Source of the DNA: Nordella sp. HKS 07
GTDB taxonomy: Bacteria; Pseudomonadota; Alphaproteobacteria; Rhizobiales; Aestuariivirgaceae
Length of the DNA: 64,000 bases
Direction of reading: 5' to 3'
Assembly: GCF_011046735.1 (NCBI RefSeq)
Contig: NZ_CP049258.1
Span: 372,001 to 436,000 of the forward strand
Under the pieces are notes generated by a model that saw only the letters and a list, made by a program, of their open reading frames with translations, was not told the origin of the DNA and did not search any database. Below, one piece after another: positions 19,781 through 28,016 of the stretch. Each line of letters opens with the position of its first letter. The first letter of the stretch is position 1. A program made the translations under genes and the position numbers.

Positions 19781-19904
19781 TCTCACGCTGAGGTGCCCGC
19801 CGAAGGCGGGCCTCGAAGCGCCCCTCAGGATAAAGCGCCCACGCCGCAGCATACTCTTCGAGGCTCCCCCGGCTCAAGGCCGGGGTCGCACCTCTGGGTG
19901 AGGG
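19781..19904. repeat. Dispersed composite palindromic repeat, copy 2 (inverted)
   Basis: Same two-unit element as at 5748-5871, in reverse order and orientation: the GCCCGCCGAAGGCGGGC unit first, then the CCCCCGGCTCAAGGCCGGGG unit, with CTGAGGTG and GGGTGAGGG borders. It lies between two convergent genes and probably acts as a bidirectional end of transcripts. Confidence 0.75.
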
Positions 19905-19910
19905 AAATCG

Positions 19911-21014
19911 TCACTTATCCTTGACGAGCACGCCCGCTTCCGGCGACCAGGTCACCGCAACCTGAGCTCCGGGCTGGCGCAACGGGCCTGCCTCGAAGGC
20001 CGGCATCTGGCTTTCGAGGACCCCAAGCGGCGTCTCCACCACATAAACATACTGGCTGCCGACGAAGGCCGAGGTCGTGACATTGCCTTCGATGCGGTTG
20101 AGGCTCGTCTTGGCGGCATCGGGAGAGACGACTGAAATCCGCTCGGGCCGCAGCGCGAGCAGCGTCTTCTCGCCGGCGGCCGCCGCGTCCCTGCCCTTGG
20201 CATGGCGCACCGCGATGCCCTTCACATCGATCTTGAGCTCGGTGCCGTTGACCGAAGATATCGCGCCTTCGAGGAAATTGGCGCGGCCGAGGAAGTCGGC
20301 GACAAAACGGGTCGAGGGCCGGTTGTAGAGCGAGTCAGGCGCGCCGATCTGCTGCACCGCGCCGTCGCGCAGGATGACGATGCGGTCAGACATGGTCATC
20401 GCCTCCTCCTGGTCATGCGTCACATTGACGAAGGTGGTGCGGAGGCGCTGATGCAGGCTGCGCAATTCGAACTGCAGCTCGGCGCGGAGCTTCTTGTCGA
20501 GGGCGGACAGCGGCTCATCGAGCAGCACGACGGCGGGATCGAACACAAGCGCCCGCGCCAGCGCCACGCGCTGCTGCTGGCCGCCCGACAATTGCCGCGG
20601 CATGCGGTCGGCCAAGGCGGAGAGATGCACGAGATCGATGGTGCGCTCGACCTGGGCGTCGAGCTCGCTCCCCTTGATGCCGCGCAGTTTGAGCGGATAG
20701 GCGATATTGCCGCGCACCGACATATGCGGGAACAGCGCATAGCCCTGGAACACCACGCCGAAATTGCGCTTCTCCGGCGACAGCGCGTCGATCTTCTGGC
20801 CGTTGAGCAGGATCTCGCCCGAATCCGGCGCCACGAAGCCGGCGATCGCCATCAGGATGGTCGACTTGCCCGAGCCCGACGGCCCGAGCAGGCTCAGGAA
20901 CTCGCCCGACGCGATGTCGAGCGACACATTATCGATCGCGGCCACCTTGCCGTATTTCTTGGTGAGGTTGCGGATCGACAGAGCGATCGGCGGTTTTTCC
21001 TGAGCTTGCTTCAT
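19911..21014 (-). CDS. Spermidine/putrescine-type ABC transporter ATPase (PotA-like)
   Basis: 367-residue ATPase of a polyamine/Fe3+-type importer (PotA/FbpC group). Walker A GPSGSGKST is at 44-52, signature LSGGQQQRVALARAL at 142-156, Walker B VVLLDEP at 162-168 and the switch His200 in VTHD. The last third is a TOBE regulatory domain (LLALRPERISVV). It is the last gene of the minus arm: binding protein, two permeases, deacetylase, ATPase. Only two bases separate its ATG from the end of the deacetylase gene. It energises uptake for the two flanking PotD-like receptors, as the only such ATPase here. Confidence 0.94.
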   Translation of the reverse strand: MKQAQEKPPIALSIRNLTKKYGKVAAIDNVSLDIASGEFLSLLGPSGSGKSTILMAIAGFVAPDSGEILLNGQKIDALSPEKRNFGVVFQGYALFPHMSVRGNIAYPLKLRGIKGSELDAQVERTIDLVHLSALADRMPRQLSGGQQQRVALARALVFDPAVVLLDEPLSALDKKLRAELQFELRSLHQRLRTTFVNVTHDQEEAMTMSDRIVILRDGAVQQIGAPDSLYNRPSTRFVADFLGRANFLEGAISSVNGTELKIDVKGIAVRHAKGRDAAAAGEKTLLALRPERISVVSPDAAKTSLNRIEGNVTTSAFVGSQYVYVVETPLGVLESQMPAFEAGPLRQPGAQVAVTWSPEAGVLVKDK

Positions 21015-21015
21015 G

Positions 21016-21957
21016 TCACCCTCGGCTGGCGGTCACGAGATGATCGACGGGCTCCGTCCAGAACGGCACCTGATCGGTGCGTGGCGTCCAGACACCCGTC
21101 TTGATCAGCGAATTCACATGATCGGCGATCTCGCTCATCGGCGCGAACCACACATCGCCCTTGGCGAGCATGTGGTCGATGAGACGCACGATCGCCTCGG
21201 CGCGCGCCAGGCGGCCCGATACGAAGGGATGCCAGACCGAGATCCACAGGCCGCCGTGATTCCAGGCGGCGTCGAATTCGGCGCGGAACACCTCCATCGC
21301 CCGCTCCGGCGCCTGGATCGGCATCATGAAGCCGAATTCCTTCATGTTCACATATTGCACCCAGTCGTCGAGCGCGAAATCGGACGGCAGTTCGACGAGC
21401 GCGCCCTTGTCGGCCTTGAGCATATAGGGAATGTCGTCGCCGACCAGCGAGGCATCATAGGTGAAGCCGCGCTCGACCAGGAGATTGGGCGTGTGCTCAG
21501 AAAGCGCATAGGCGGGCGCTCGATAGCCCTTCGGGCGCGAGCCCACGACCTTGTCGAAAGCCTGCAAGGCGCGGTCGAGCACGCGTTCTTCATCGCCGGC
21601 TGAGAGCGTGAAGGGTTTCTCGTGCAGCCAGCCGTGATGGCCGATCTCGTGGCCCGCCGCGAGCAGCGCCTCGATCGCCTTGGGGTACGTCTCTATGCAC
21701 CAGCCCGGCACGAAGAAGGTCTGCTTCAGCCCGTAGTGCTTGAAGATGTCGATGAGGCGCGGGATCGAGACGAAGGGGCCATAGCGCAGCGCCGAGGAGG
21801 TGGCGAGCCGCGAGGGAGCGGCCTCGCGCTGATAGAGATGCAGCAGGCTCTCGACATCCATGTCGAAGGAGAAGCACACCGCGCAACGGGCGCCGTTCGG
21901 CCATGGTGGAGGATTGTTGATCAGAGGCAGCATGGGGTCCTTCGAATTTCCTGTCAT
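21016..21957 (-). CDS. NodB-fold polysaccharide deacetylase / cyclic imidase-like hydrolase
   Basis: 313 residues from the ATG at 21957, which overlaps the permease stop as ATGA; a start at MLPLINN nine codons later is also possible. The NodB homology domain shows the metal-binding core: FSFDMD (Asp32, Asp34) and the H-x3-H-type block GHEIGHHGWLHE (His103, His107/108, His112), plus YRAPAYALS and a late WISVWHPFVSGRL. The pattern resembles the HpPgdA / PuuE-allantoinase / cyclic imidase branch rather than chitin deacetylases, and there is no signal peptide, so a cytoplasmic amide, imide or ureide hydrolase is likely. Being inside the transporter operon, it probably acts on the imported compound. 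Confidence 0.85.
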   Translation of the reverse strand: MTGNSKDPMLPLINNPPPWPNGARCAVCFSFDMDVESLLHLYQREAAPSRLATSSALRYGPFVSIPRLIDIFKHYGLKQTFFVPGWCIETYPKAIEALLAAGHEIGHHGWLHEKPFTLSAGDEERVLDRALQAFDKVVGSRPKGYRAPAYALSEHTPNLLVERGFTYDASLVGDDIPYMLKADKGALVELPSDFALDDWVQYVNMKEFGFMMPIQAPERAMEVFRAEFDAAWNHGGLWISVWHPFVSGRLARAEAIVRLIDHMLAKGDVWFAPMSEIADHVNSLIKTGVWTPRTDQVPFWTEPVDHLVTASRG

Positions 21958-22754
21958 GTCGCTTTGGCGCCGCCGCGGCGCCAGGAACTCATCACCGCGA
22001 GCAGCACGCCGATGGCGGTGACAGCGATCAGCGCGGTCGCGACCGCGGCGACCGTCGGGTCGACATTCTCGCGGATGCCGTCCCACATGCGCCGGGGCAG
22101 CGTATAGACGGCCCGGCTCGAGACGAACATGGTCACCACGATCTCGTCCCAGGAGACGATGAAGGCGAAGACCGCCGCGGTGGCGACGCCGGTGCGGATA
22201 TTGGGCAGAACGATGTCGACCAGCGTGCGCAGCGGCGAGGCGCCGAGGCTGCGCGCCGCCTGCTCGAGCCTGCCGTCGAGCAGGCTCAGCGAGGTCGTCA
22301 CCGTGATGATCACATAGGGAATGGCGAGAATGGAATGGGCGAGGACGACGCCGATCCAGGTATCGTAGATGCCGATCGCCACCCAGGCGCGATAGAGCGC
22401 CAGCGCGCTGACGATCGGCGGGAAGATCATCGGCGCGAGCAGCAGCGCCGCGACGAGCCCGGCGAGCCACGGCGTCACCCGCCACAGGCCCACCGCGCAC
22501 AGCGTGCCCAGGGAGACCGCGATCGCCGTCGAGGCGAGCGCGATGCCCAGACTGTCGCCGATGCTGGCGAGCCAGCCACCCGAGCTGAACAGCGTCTCGA
22601 AATGCCTGAGCGACAGGCCGGTGGTCGGCAGTGCGATGAAGCGGCTGTCATTGAAGGCGACCGGAATGGCGACCAGCCCCGGCAGCAGCAGGAACAGCGC
22701 CACCGTCCAGGCGAGCGTGAAAACGGCGAAGCGGGGCCAGCCTTTGAGTTCCAT
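21954..22754 (-). CDS. ABC transporter permease, PotC type
   Basis: 266 residues from MELKGWPRF, whose ATG at 22754 overlaps the previous stop as TGATG; the frame is open further upstream but that part would lie inside the other permease gene. Six membrane segments are expected, starting at about residues 12-32. The EAA loop is LEQAARSLGASPLRTLVDIV followed by LP. It pairs with the PotB-type subunit to form the membrane channel of the polyamine-like importer. Its stop overlaps the deacetylase start, so translation is coupled. Confidence 0.92.
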   Translation of the reverse strand: MELKGWPRFAVFTLAWTVALFLLLPGLVAIPVAFNDSRFIALPTTGLSLRHFETLFSSGGWLASIGDSLGIALASTAIAVSLGTLCAVGLWRVTPWLAGLVAALLLAPMIFPPIVSALALYRAWVAIGIYDTWIGVVLAHSILAIPYVIITVTTSLSLLDGRLEQAARSLGASPLRTLVDIVLPNIRTGVATAAVFAFIVSWDEIVVTMFVSSRAVYTLPRRMWDGIRENVDPTVAAVATALIAVTAIGVLLAVMSSWRRGGAKAT

Positions 22755-23581
22755 CACGCGTTCCCCAGGAGACGGCGCACACCGACGACCTTGCTGACGA
22801 TCCATAGCAAGGCGAGCGTGGCGACAAGAAGGACAACCGACAGAGCAGCGGCGAGGCCCCAGCGCAAGGTCTGCAGCACCGAGATCGAGACATATTCGCT
22901 GAGCATGACGACGCGACCGCCGCCCAGAATGGCGGGCGTCACGAAGAAGCCGAGGCCGAAGACGAAGACCAGGAGGCCGGCACCGAAGACGGCCGGCAGC
23001 GTCACCGGCAGATAGACGTCGATGAAGGTCCTGAGCGGCGAGGCGCCGACGCTGCGCGCCGCCATCATCAGACGGCCGTCCATGTTCTGCATGGTGGCGA
23101 AGATCGGGAAGACCGCATAGGGCACGAGATAATGCACCATGCCGATGATCACGCCGAATTCGTTGCGCACCAGCGGCAAGGGCGCGCCGATGAGGCCGGT
23201 GGCGAGCAGGCCCTCGTTGATGAGGCCGTTATTGCGCAAGAGGATGAGCCAGGCGAGTGCCCGCACCAGCACCGACAGCCAGAACGGCACCAGCACGCAG
23301 AGCAAAAGCAGGAGTCGCTGCCGCGGGCCCATATGCGCCATGGCGAAAGCCACCGCATAGCCGAGCAGCACCGCGATCAGCGTCGTGATGGTCACGATGC
23401 GGAAGGTCGTCCACAGGATGCGCTGGATGCTGCCGGTCTCGAGAATCTGCGCGTACCAGCGCAGCGACGGCTCGGCGAAGCCGTCGAAGGACAGGATGAT
23501 CAGCTGGCCCACCGGGACCAGGAAGAGGCCGCAGACGAGAAAAGCGGCGGGCAGCAGGAACCCTATATAAGGCTGTCTCAT
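22754..23581 (-). CDS. ABC transporter permease, PotB type
   Basis: 275-residue inner-membrane subunit. It opens with a membrane span (IGFLLPAAFLVCGLFLVPVG) and has the EAA loop MMAARSVGASPLRTFIDVYL. It follows the binding-protein gene by about 140 bases that contain two hairpins (see repeats), so expression relative to the receptor may be lowered. With the PotC-type partner it forms the channel. Confidence 0.92.
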   Translation of the reverse strand: MRQPYIGFLLPAAFLVCGLFLVPVGQLIILSFDGFAEPSLRWYAQILETGSIQRILWTTFRIVTITTLIAVLLGYAVAFAMAHMGPRQRLLLLLCVLVPFWLSVLVRALAWLILLRNNGLINEGLLATGLIGAPLPLVRNEFGVIIGMVHYLVPYAVFPIFATMQNMDGRLMMAARSVGASPLRTFIDVYLPVTLPAVFGAGLLVFVFGLGFFVTPAILGGGRVVMLSEYVSISVLQTLRWGLAAALSVVLLVATLALLWIVSKVVGVRRLLGNA

Positions 23582-23590
23582 AATGGATAT

Positions 23591-23645
23591 CCTAGATCAC
23601 GGTGAGTTTGGATTGAGTCAATCCAAACCCATAAACGTGACCGGT
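23591..23645. repeat. Dispersed repeat with 11-bp stem, copy 1
   Basis: Contains GTTTGGATTGA/TCAATCCAAAC (23606-23628), a perfect eleven-pair stem with a one-base centre, flanked by TAGATCACG and CATAAACGTGA. The same pattern recurs at 44555-44607. It lies between the receptor gene and the first permease gene of one operon. Confidence 0.7.
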
Positions 23646-23658
23646 TCTTACATTTGGA

Positions 23659-23702
23659 GCGCTTCCTTGTCGCGAAAGTCGAGCAACTTTCGCGGGAAGC
23701 GC
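23659..23702 (-). terminator. Large hairpin between receptor and permease genes
   Basis: Stem GCGCTTCC plus CGCGAAAGT pairing with ACTTTCGCG plus GGAAGCGC around a six-base loop, located 18 bases beyond the stop of the PotD-like gene. No T-run follows on the minus strand, so it is more likely a 3'-end stabiliser or leaky attenuator favouring receptor over permease than a full terminator. Confidence 0.55.
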
Positions 23703-23719
23703 GCTGCCCGCCGCCATGA

Positions 23720-24838
23720 TCAGCCGGCTATGCCGTCGATCCACTTTTCCACAGCGGCGTCGTAGTTCATCTCATACCACTCCTCGCTGCGGATCGCCTG
23801 TGCTTTGACGTTGTCGCCATAGCCTGGGTCGATGCGGCGCAGTTCGGGCGGCAACATAGCGGACGCGGCCGGGTTGGTCGGGCCGTTGCCGAGGATCGAG
23901 AGCAGCTTGATCTGCCGCTCGGGATCGAGAATCGAGGCCAGGAACTTCTGCACCGCCTCGTTCGGCGCCGGATGACCCTTGGGCATCACGAAGGATGAGG
24001 GGCAGTAGAGCCCGTCTTCCCAGGTCCAGGTCACCTTGCCTTGCGTGTCACGCTCGAGAATGCTGGCGCGGGTGTTCCAGATGTTGCCCATGACGACTTC
24101 GCCGTCGAGGAACATCTGCTGCGATTCGGCACCCGATTCCCAATAGATCACATCGTCGCCGAGCGACTTCGCCTTGGCGATGGCGCGGTCGAGATCGGCC
24201 GGATAGAGCTTGTCGCGCGCCACACCGTCGCCGAGCAGGCAGGCCTCCATGGCGCCCATCTGGTATTTCCACATGGAGCGCTTGCCCGGATATTTCTTGG
24301 TGTCGAAGAAATCGGCATAGGTCGGCGGCTTGTCCGGGAACAGCTCTTTCTTATAGGCGAGCACGAAGCTGTAGGTGTAGTTGGCGATGCCGTGCTGCCA
24401 GGCCCAGCCTTCGCGCACTTTCGACTTGTCGACGATGGTATAGTCGACCTCGTCGAGCAGGCCCTGCTTGCCGAGCTGATTGCACAGGAAGCCGTCGCCG
24501 TCGCAGACGTCCCAGATCACCGACTTCGATTCGACCATCGCCTTGATCTTGCCGGCGAGCGGGCTGCCGCCGTCGACGCGCACCGGAATGCCGGTATCGG
24601 CGGTGAAGGGTTTGCCCCAGGCTTCGCTCATGCCGTTGATGGCGTCGCCACCGAAATTGGCGAGCACGATCTCACTGGCCTGCGCGGAAGCAGGATTGGA
24701 GCCGAGCACGGCGCCGAGCGCGGGTGCGGCACCCGCCGCGGCCAGGAGCGTAAGGAAGTCGCGGCGATGAAGCCTGCCGGCCTTGACCTCCTGTGCGGCG
24801 ATCTCGACGAGATCAGCCTGAAAACTGTGTTTCTTCAT
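23720..24838 (-). CDS. PotD-like extracellular solute-binding protein, receptor 1
   Basis: 372-residue periplasmic receptor of the polyamine-type family. The N-terminus carries a Tat signal: a 24-residue hydrophilic lead, then RRDFLTLLAAAGAAPALGAV with the twin arginines at 25-26, cut near ASAQA. Landmarks include IVLANFGGDAINGMSEAWG, SKSVIWDVCDGDGF, and ESGAESQQMFLDGEVVMGN. It is clearly paralogous to the receptor at 28495-29616 (shared IWDVCDxDGF, REGWAWxHGIANY, NPAASA). It is first in the minus arm and divergent from the TetR operon. Ligand is unknown; an amide, guanidine or amine compound is inferred from context. Confidence 0.93.
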   Translation of the reverse strand: MKKHSFQADLVEIAAQEVKAGRLHRRDFLTLLAAAGAAPALGAVLGSNPASAQASEIVLANFGGDAINGMSEAWGKPFTADTGIPVRVDGGSPLAGKIKAMVESKSVIWDVCDGDGFLCNQLGKQGLLDEVDYTIVDKSKVREGWAWQHGIANYTYSFVLAYKKELFPDKPPTYADFFDTKKYPGKRSMWKYQMGAMEACLLGDGVARDKLYPADLDRAIAKAKSLGDDVIYWESGAESQQMFLDGEVVMGNIWNTRASILERDTQGKVTWTWEDGLYCPSSFVMPKGHPAPNEAVQKFLASILDPERQIKLLSILGNGPTNPAASAMLPPELRRIDPGYGDNVKAQAIRSEEWYEMNYDAAVEKWIDGIAG

Positions 24839-25106
24839 GTTTGTATCCTCTCCTTGCGGTAGCGGCCGCCTTCAACTGCGGCGTGCTTCTCTCATCATGT
24901 ACGCGGCGCGGCAAGGGCTTTCACCTCTTGGCCGCCACCTGTTCTCAGTCTTCGCATCGGCTGGTCCGAAAACCGCCAGGCGCCCTTCGTGCCGATGCCC
25001 TAGGTTTCCCTCCGTTAAATTTTAAGTCAAGTAAAAAAAAGGAGTCGACTTCAAATTTGATGTGATTATCATTCCGGACCATCGATCTCACCGGGAGGCA
25101 CTCCGC
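24839..25106. promoter_or_regulatory. Divergent control region of the two-receptor locus
   Basis: Non-coding region between the receptor-1 gene and tetR. Near its right end it is markedly A/T-rich with an A8 tract and the palindrome AGTCGACT (25043-25050), followed by CAAATTTG (25053-25060). These symmetric words near the tetR start are plausible TetR sites controlling both arms. No experimental or comparative support is available. Confidence 0.5.
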
Positions 25107-25754
25107 ATGGCCGGGCTGCGCGCTCTGCACAGGCAAACACGCTTCAATCAGATGCTGAACGTCGCCGCCGAGCTATTCGCCTCGCAGGGCTATGAGGCGA
25201 CCCGCATCGAGGAGATCGCCGAGAGCGCCCAGGTGGCGCCGGGCACCGTCTATAACTACTTCACCAGCAAGCCGAATATCCTGATGGCGCTCGCCGTGCG
25301 CCATGTGCGTGCCGCCTATCCGGAACGGCGCGACCTCGTGCGCAACCCGCCCGACGATCCGATCGAGGCGATCTACGCCTTCGAGAAACTCCTTACCGAG
25401 CAGGCTTTACGCACCCTCAACCGCGAATGCTGGCGCGTCATCTTCTCGGCTCCCTATCGCGAGCCCGACGGCCCCCAGCATCGCCTGTCGCGGCGCTTCC
25501 AGGGCATCATCAAACGCCACTACATCCAGCTGCTCGGCGGCTTCCAGAAGCGCGGCAGCATCAAGAAGGATGTCGATATCCGATTGTTCGCCGATCTCAT
25601 CACCGCGATCGGCACATATCATTTCAGCCGGCTCATCTCGTCGGACACGATGACCATCGAGGAGCTGCGCGTGACGGTCGAAGAGCATCTCGACCTCGTC
25701 TTCACCGGCGTCATCGCCAAAACCTCCAAGAGGAAGAAAGCAGCAACAGCATGA
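25107..25754 (+). CDS. TetR family transcriptional regulator
   Basis: 215 residues from the ATG at 25107, chosen because GGGAGG lies eight bases upstream; a GTG at 25062 is in frame but less likely. The helix-turn-helix is at about 32-52 (IEEIAESAQVAPGTVYNYFT). The remainder is an all-helical ligand domain without a recognised subfamily. It is the first gene of the plus arm and overlaps the SDR start by four bases (ATGA). It likely controls the divergent receptor/permease operon and its own operon in response to the substrate or a breakdown product. Confidence 0.92.
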   Translation: MAGLRALHRQTRFNQMLNVAAELFASQGYEATRIEEIAESAQVAPGTVYNYFTSKPNILMALAVRHVRAAYPERRDLVRNPPDDPIEAIYAFEKLLTEQALRTLNRECWRVIFSAPYREPDGPQHRLSRRFQGIIKRHYIQLLGGFQKRGSIKKDVDIRLFADLITAIGTYHFSRLISSDTMTIEELRVTVEEHLDLVFTGVIAKTSKRKKAATA

Positions 25755-26494
25755 GTGATTTCACCGGACAGACCGCTTTGGTGACGGGAGCGGGCTCAGG
25801 CATAGGCCGCGCCACCGCAGTCAAGCTCGCCGCCGAAGGCGCCCGCGTCATCGTGCAGGACGTCGATCAAGATCGCGTGAACGCGGTCGTCACGGCCATC
25901 CGCGACGCCAAGGGCCAGGCGCTGCCCGCCGTCTACAGCGTCGCCGACGAGGCGACGCTGCGCAAGAGCGCGGTGGAAGCTGGCGGCGTCAGCATTCTGA
26001 TCAACAATGCCGGCGTGCCCGGCTTCAACGCCGTCATCGAGGATATCGACAAGGCCGCCTATGAGCGCCTGTTCGACATCCATGTCTGGGGCACGCTCGC
26101 CGCCACCCGCGCCGTGCTGCCGGAGATGAAGGCGAAGCGCTATGGCCGCATCCTCAACATCTCCTCCAACCGCGCCCAGGTCGGCTTCGAGAGATCGAGC
26201 CACTATGCCGCCGCCAAGGCGGCGGTGCTGGGTTTCGCCAAGGCCTGGGCGCGCGAATTCGCCGCCGATGGCATCCTCGTCAACGCACTGGCGCCGGGCG
26301 TCGTGCGCACCGGCATGACCTTGCGCTACGGCCAGGACGCGCTCGAGGAGGAGGCCGCGCTCAATCTCGTCAAGAGATGGGCGGAGCCCGAAGAAATCGC
26401 CGACTGGATCGCTTTCGTCGTGGGACCCAAGGGTGGCTACATGACCGGCCAGCTTCTCTGCCCCAATGGCGGCGATCCCATCGTCGGCATCTGA
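25751..26494 (+). CDS. Short-chain dehydrogenase/reductase (SDR)
   Basis: 247-residue classical SDR. Cofactor motif TGAGSGIG is at 12-19, the acidic residue at the end of strand 2 (VQDVD, 35-39) suggests NAD(H), NNAG is at 85-88, and the catalytic set is Ser139, Tyr152 and Lys156 (YAAAK). The start overlaps the tetR stop as ATGA, so it is co-translated. It most likely oxidises a hydroxyl on the imported compound or reduces a carbonyl intermediate. It is intact and of normal length. Confidence 0.93.
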   Translation: MSDFTGQTALVTGAGSGIGRATAVKLAAEGARVIVQDVDQDRVNAVVTAIRDAKGQALPAVYSVADEATLRKSAVEAGGVSILINNAGVPGFNAVIEDIDKAAYERLFDIHVWGTLAATRAVLPEMKAKRYGRILNISSNRAQVGFERSSHYAAAKAAVLGFAKAWAREFAADGILVNALAPGVVRTGMTLRYGQDALEEEAALNLVKRWAEPEEIADWIAFVVGPKGGYMTGQLLCPNGGDPIVGI

Positions 26495-26525
26495 TTACGA
26501 AAACCCAAGAAGAGGAAATGTCACC

Positions 26526-27530
26526 ATGAGCGTGATGACCGAGAATGAATGGCGCTACAACCAGCTGATCAAGATCTTCCCGTCGGAAGCGGAACCCGCT
26601 TTCGAGGATGCGGATCTGCTGAAGCGCTGGTGGGGCCGCTCCTGGGGCTGCACCAATGATGTCGGCCGCCTGCGCGTTGTGCTGATGCACCGTCCCGGCC
26701 CGGAAGTGAACGTCGTCGACACCTCGAAGCGCCTCGAAATGGGTGCCTTCGGCGACATCCAGCAAGGCTGGTACTGGCGTGGCAATCAGGGCCCCGATCT
26801 CGCCGGCATGCAGCGCCAGCACGACGCCTATGTGAAGATCCTGAAGGATGAAGGCGTCGAGATCGTCATGCTCGACCAGGCCGGCCCCGGCCGCATGAAA
26901 TCAGTCTACACGCGCGACGTCGTCATCGGCGTCGGCGGTGGCGCCATCATCACCCGCATGGGCCCGCGCATCCGCCGTGGCGAGGAAGTGCAGGCGACAC
27001 GCACGCTCGCCCGCCTCGGCTGCCCGATCCTGCGCACGCTCTCCGGCACCGCGATCGCCGAAGGCGGCAGCTTCGCCTGGCTCAATGAGAAGACCGCCGT
27101 CTTCTCGCGCTCCTCGCGCGGCAATGACGAAGGCGGCCGCCAGATCGAGGAAGTGCTGCGCTCGCAGGGCGTCGAGCTCATCCAGATCGATCTCACCGGC
27201 TACCGTCTCCATATCGACGGCCTGTTCCTGATGATCGCTCCCGACTTGGCCCTGGTGAATCCGGCGCAAACGCCCTTCCCCTTCCTGCAGAAGCTCAAAG
27301 CGCTCGGCATCGAGACGGTGGAGGTCCATCACGAGGACAATCCGTGGATCATCAACGGTCTCGCGGTGGCGCCGCGCCGCGTGATCATGACCGAGGGCGC
27401 CTCCAACTACACGCTCGATCGCTTGAGCGCTCGTGGCGTCGAGGTCCTGACCGTTCCCTATGATCTAGTCTGCTCGGGCGGCGGCGGCCCGCACTGCTCG
27501 ACGGCGCCGCTCATCCGCGACGCGGTCTGA
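26526..27530 (+). CDS. Guanidine-modifying-fold hydrolase (arginine deiminase / DDAH-like)
   Basis: 334 residues of the amidinotransferase/ADI superfamily. The catalytic set is complete: Asp131 in YTRD, Glu179-Gly-Gly, His229 in LHID with Asp231, and the nucleophile Cys324 in GGGGPHCSTAPLIRD. The N-terminal VVLMHRPGPE motif is also ADI-like. It lacks the helical insertion of bacterial arginine deiminases, so it is closer in size to DDAH and related amidinohydrolases. Such enzymes hydrolyse a guanidino group to a ureido group with release of ammonia or an amine. Its place beside a polyamine-like transporter suggests a guanidino substrate. The ATG at 26526 has GAGG upstream. Confidence 0.9.
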   Translation: MSVMTENEWRYNQLIKIFPSEAEPAFEDADLLKRWWGRSWGCTNDVGRLRVVLMHRPGPEVNVVDTSKRLEMGAFGDIQQGWYWRGNQGPDLAGMQRQHDAYVKILKDEGVEIVMLDQAGPGRMKSVYTRDVVIGVGGGAIITRMGPRIRRGEEVQATRTLARLGCPILRTLSGTAIAEGGSFAWLNEKTAVFSRSSRGNDEGGRQIEEVLRSQGVELIQIDLTGYRLHIDGLFLMIAPDLALVNPAQTPFPFLQKLKALGIETVEVHHEDNPWIINGLAVAPRRVIMTEGASNYTLDRLSARGVEVLTVPYDLVCSGGGGPHCSTAPLIRDAV

Positions 27531-27535
27531 GGCGT

Positions 27536-27994
27536 ATGATCATGCAGAAGGACGACCAGGACCGCGTCATCACCTATATCGCGGCCAACCGCTTCCCCTT
27601 CCCCGGCCAGACCGACTGGCCGGAAGGCTACCAGACGCTCACCAACGGCACGAAGCGCACTCATCCGGTCGAAGGACCGGATGGGCCGCACTGGCCCGAC
27701 ATCGTCATCCTCAACGAGAAAGGCGAGCCCTGCCGCCTCGGCGAGGTCGAGGACAAGGTGGACGATGAGGCCATCGCCCGCTGGAAGCTCTGTTCTGACG
27801 TGACCGACACGATGAACGAAACCGGAGTGAAAAATCTCTTCGTGTATGTGCGCAAGGGTCTCGCCGCGGAAGCGTTGGCGGCACTCGACAGCAACGCGAT
27901 CTCCTTCGCGGGACTTCGCGAATACGAGATCGCCGGCGATGACGTGAAGGTGACGCCCTATCTCACCCGTGGCGACCGCTACGACCACCAGTAA
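27536..27994 (+). CDS. Conserved small protein, tandem paralogue A, unknown family
   Basis: 152 residues (or 150 from the second ATG at 27542). No family recognised. It is clearly paralogous to the next gene: both share RFPF, PDIVI.N, GE....GEVE, a W-K about 12 residues later, LFVYV/FFLYV and ISFAG. The pattern Pro54-Asp55 ... Glu70-Val-Glu72 resembles the strand-hairpin core of PD-(D/E)xK nuclease-fold proteins, but the motif Lys is Glu, so nuclease activity is doubtful. No signal or membrane segment. It starts six bases after the amidinohydrolase stop and is therefore part of the operon. Confidence 0.8.
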   Translation: MIMQKDDQDRVITYIAANRFPFPGQTDWPEGYQTLTNGTKRTHPVEGPDGPHWPDIVILNEKGEPCRLGEVEDKVDDEAIARWKLCSDVTDTMNETGVKNLFVYVRKGLAAEALAALDSNAISFAGLREYEIAGDDVKVTPYLTRGDRYDHQ

Positions 27995-28016
27995 TCAATC
28001 GCATCAGAGAGTACTC

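Noticed and set aside
24839-25106. Polyamine or guanidine riboswitch upstream of the receptor gene
   Set aside because: The region is A/T-rich near tetR with no conserved riboswitch hairpins or ACGR-type motifs that I could recognise.
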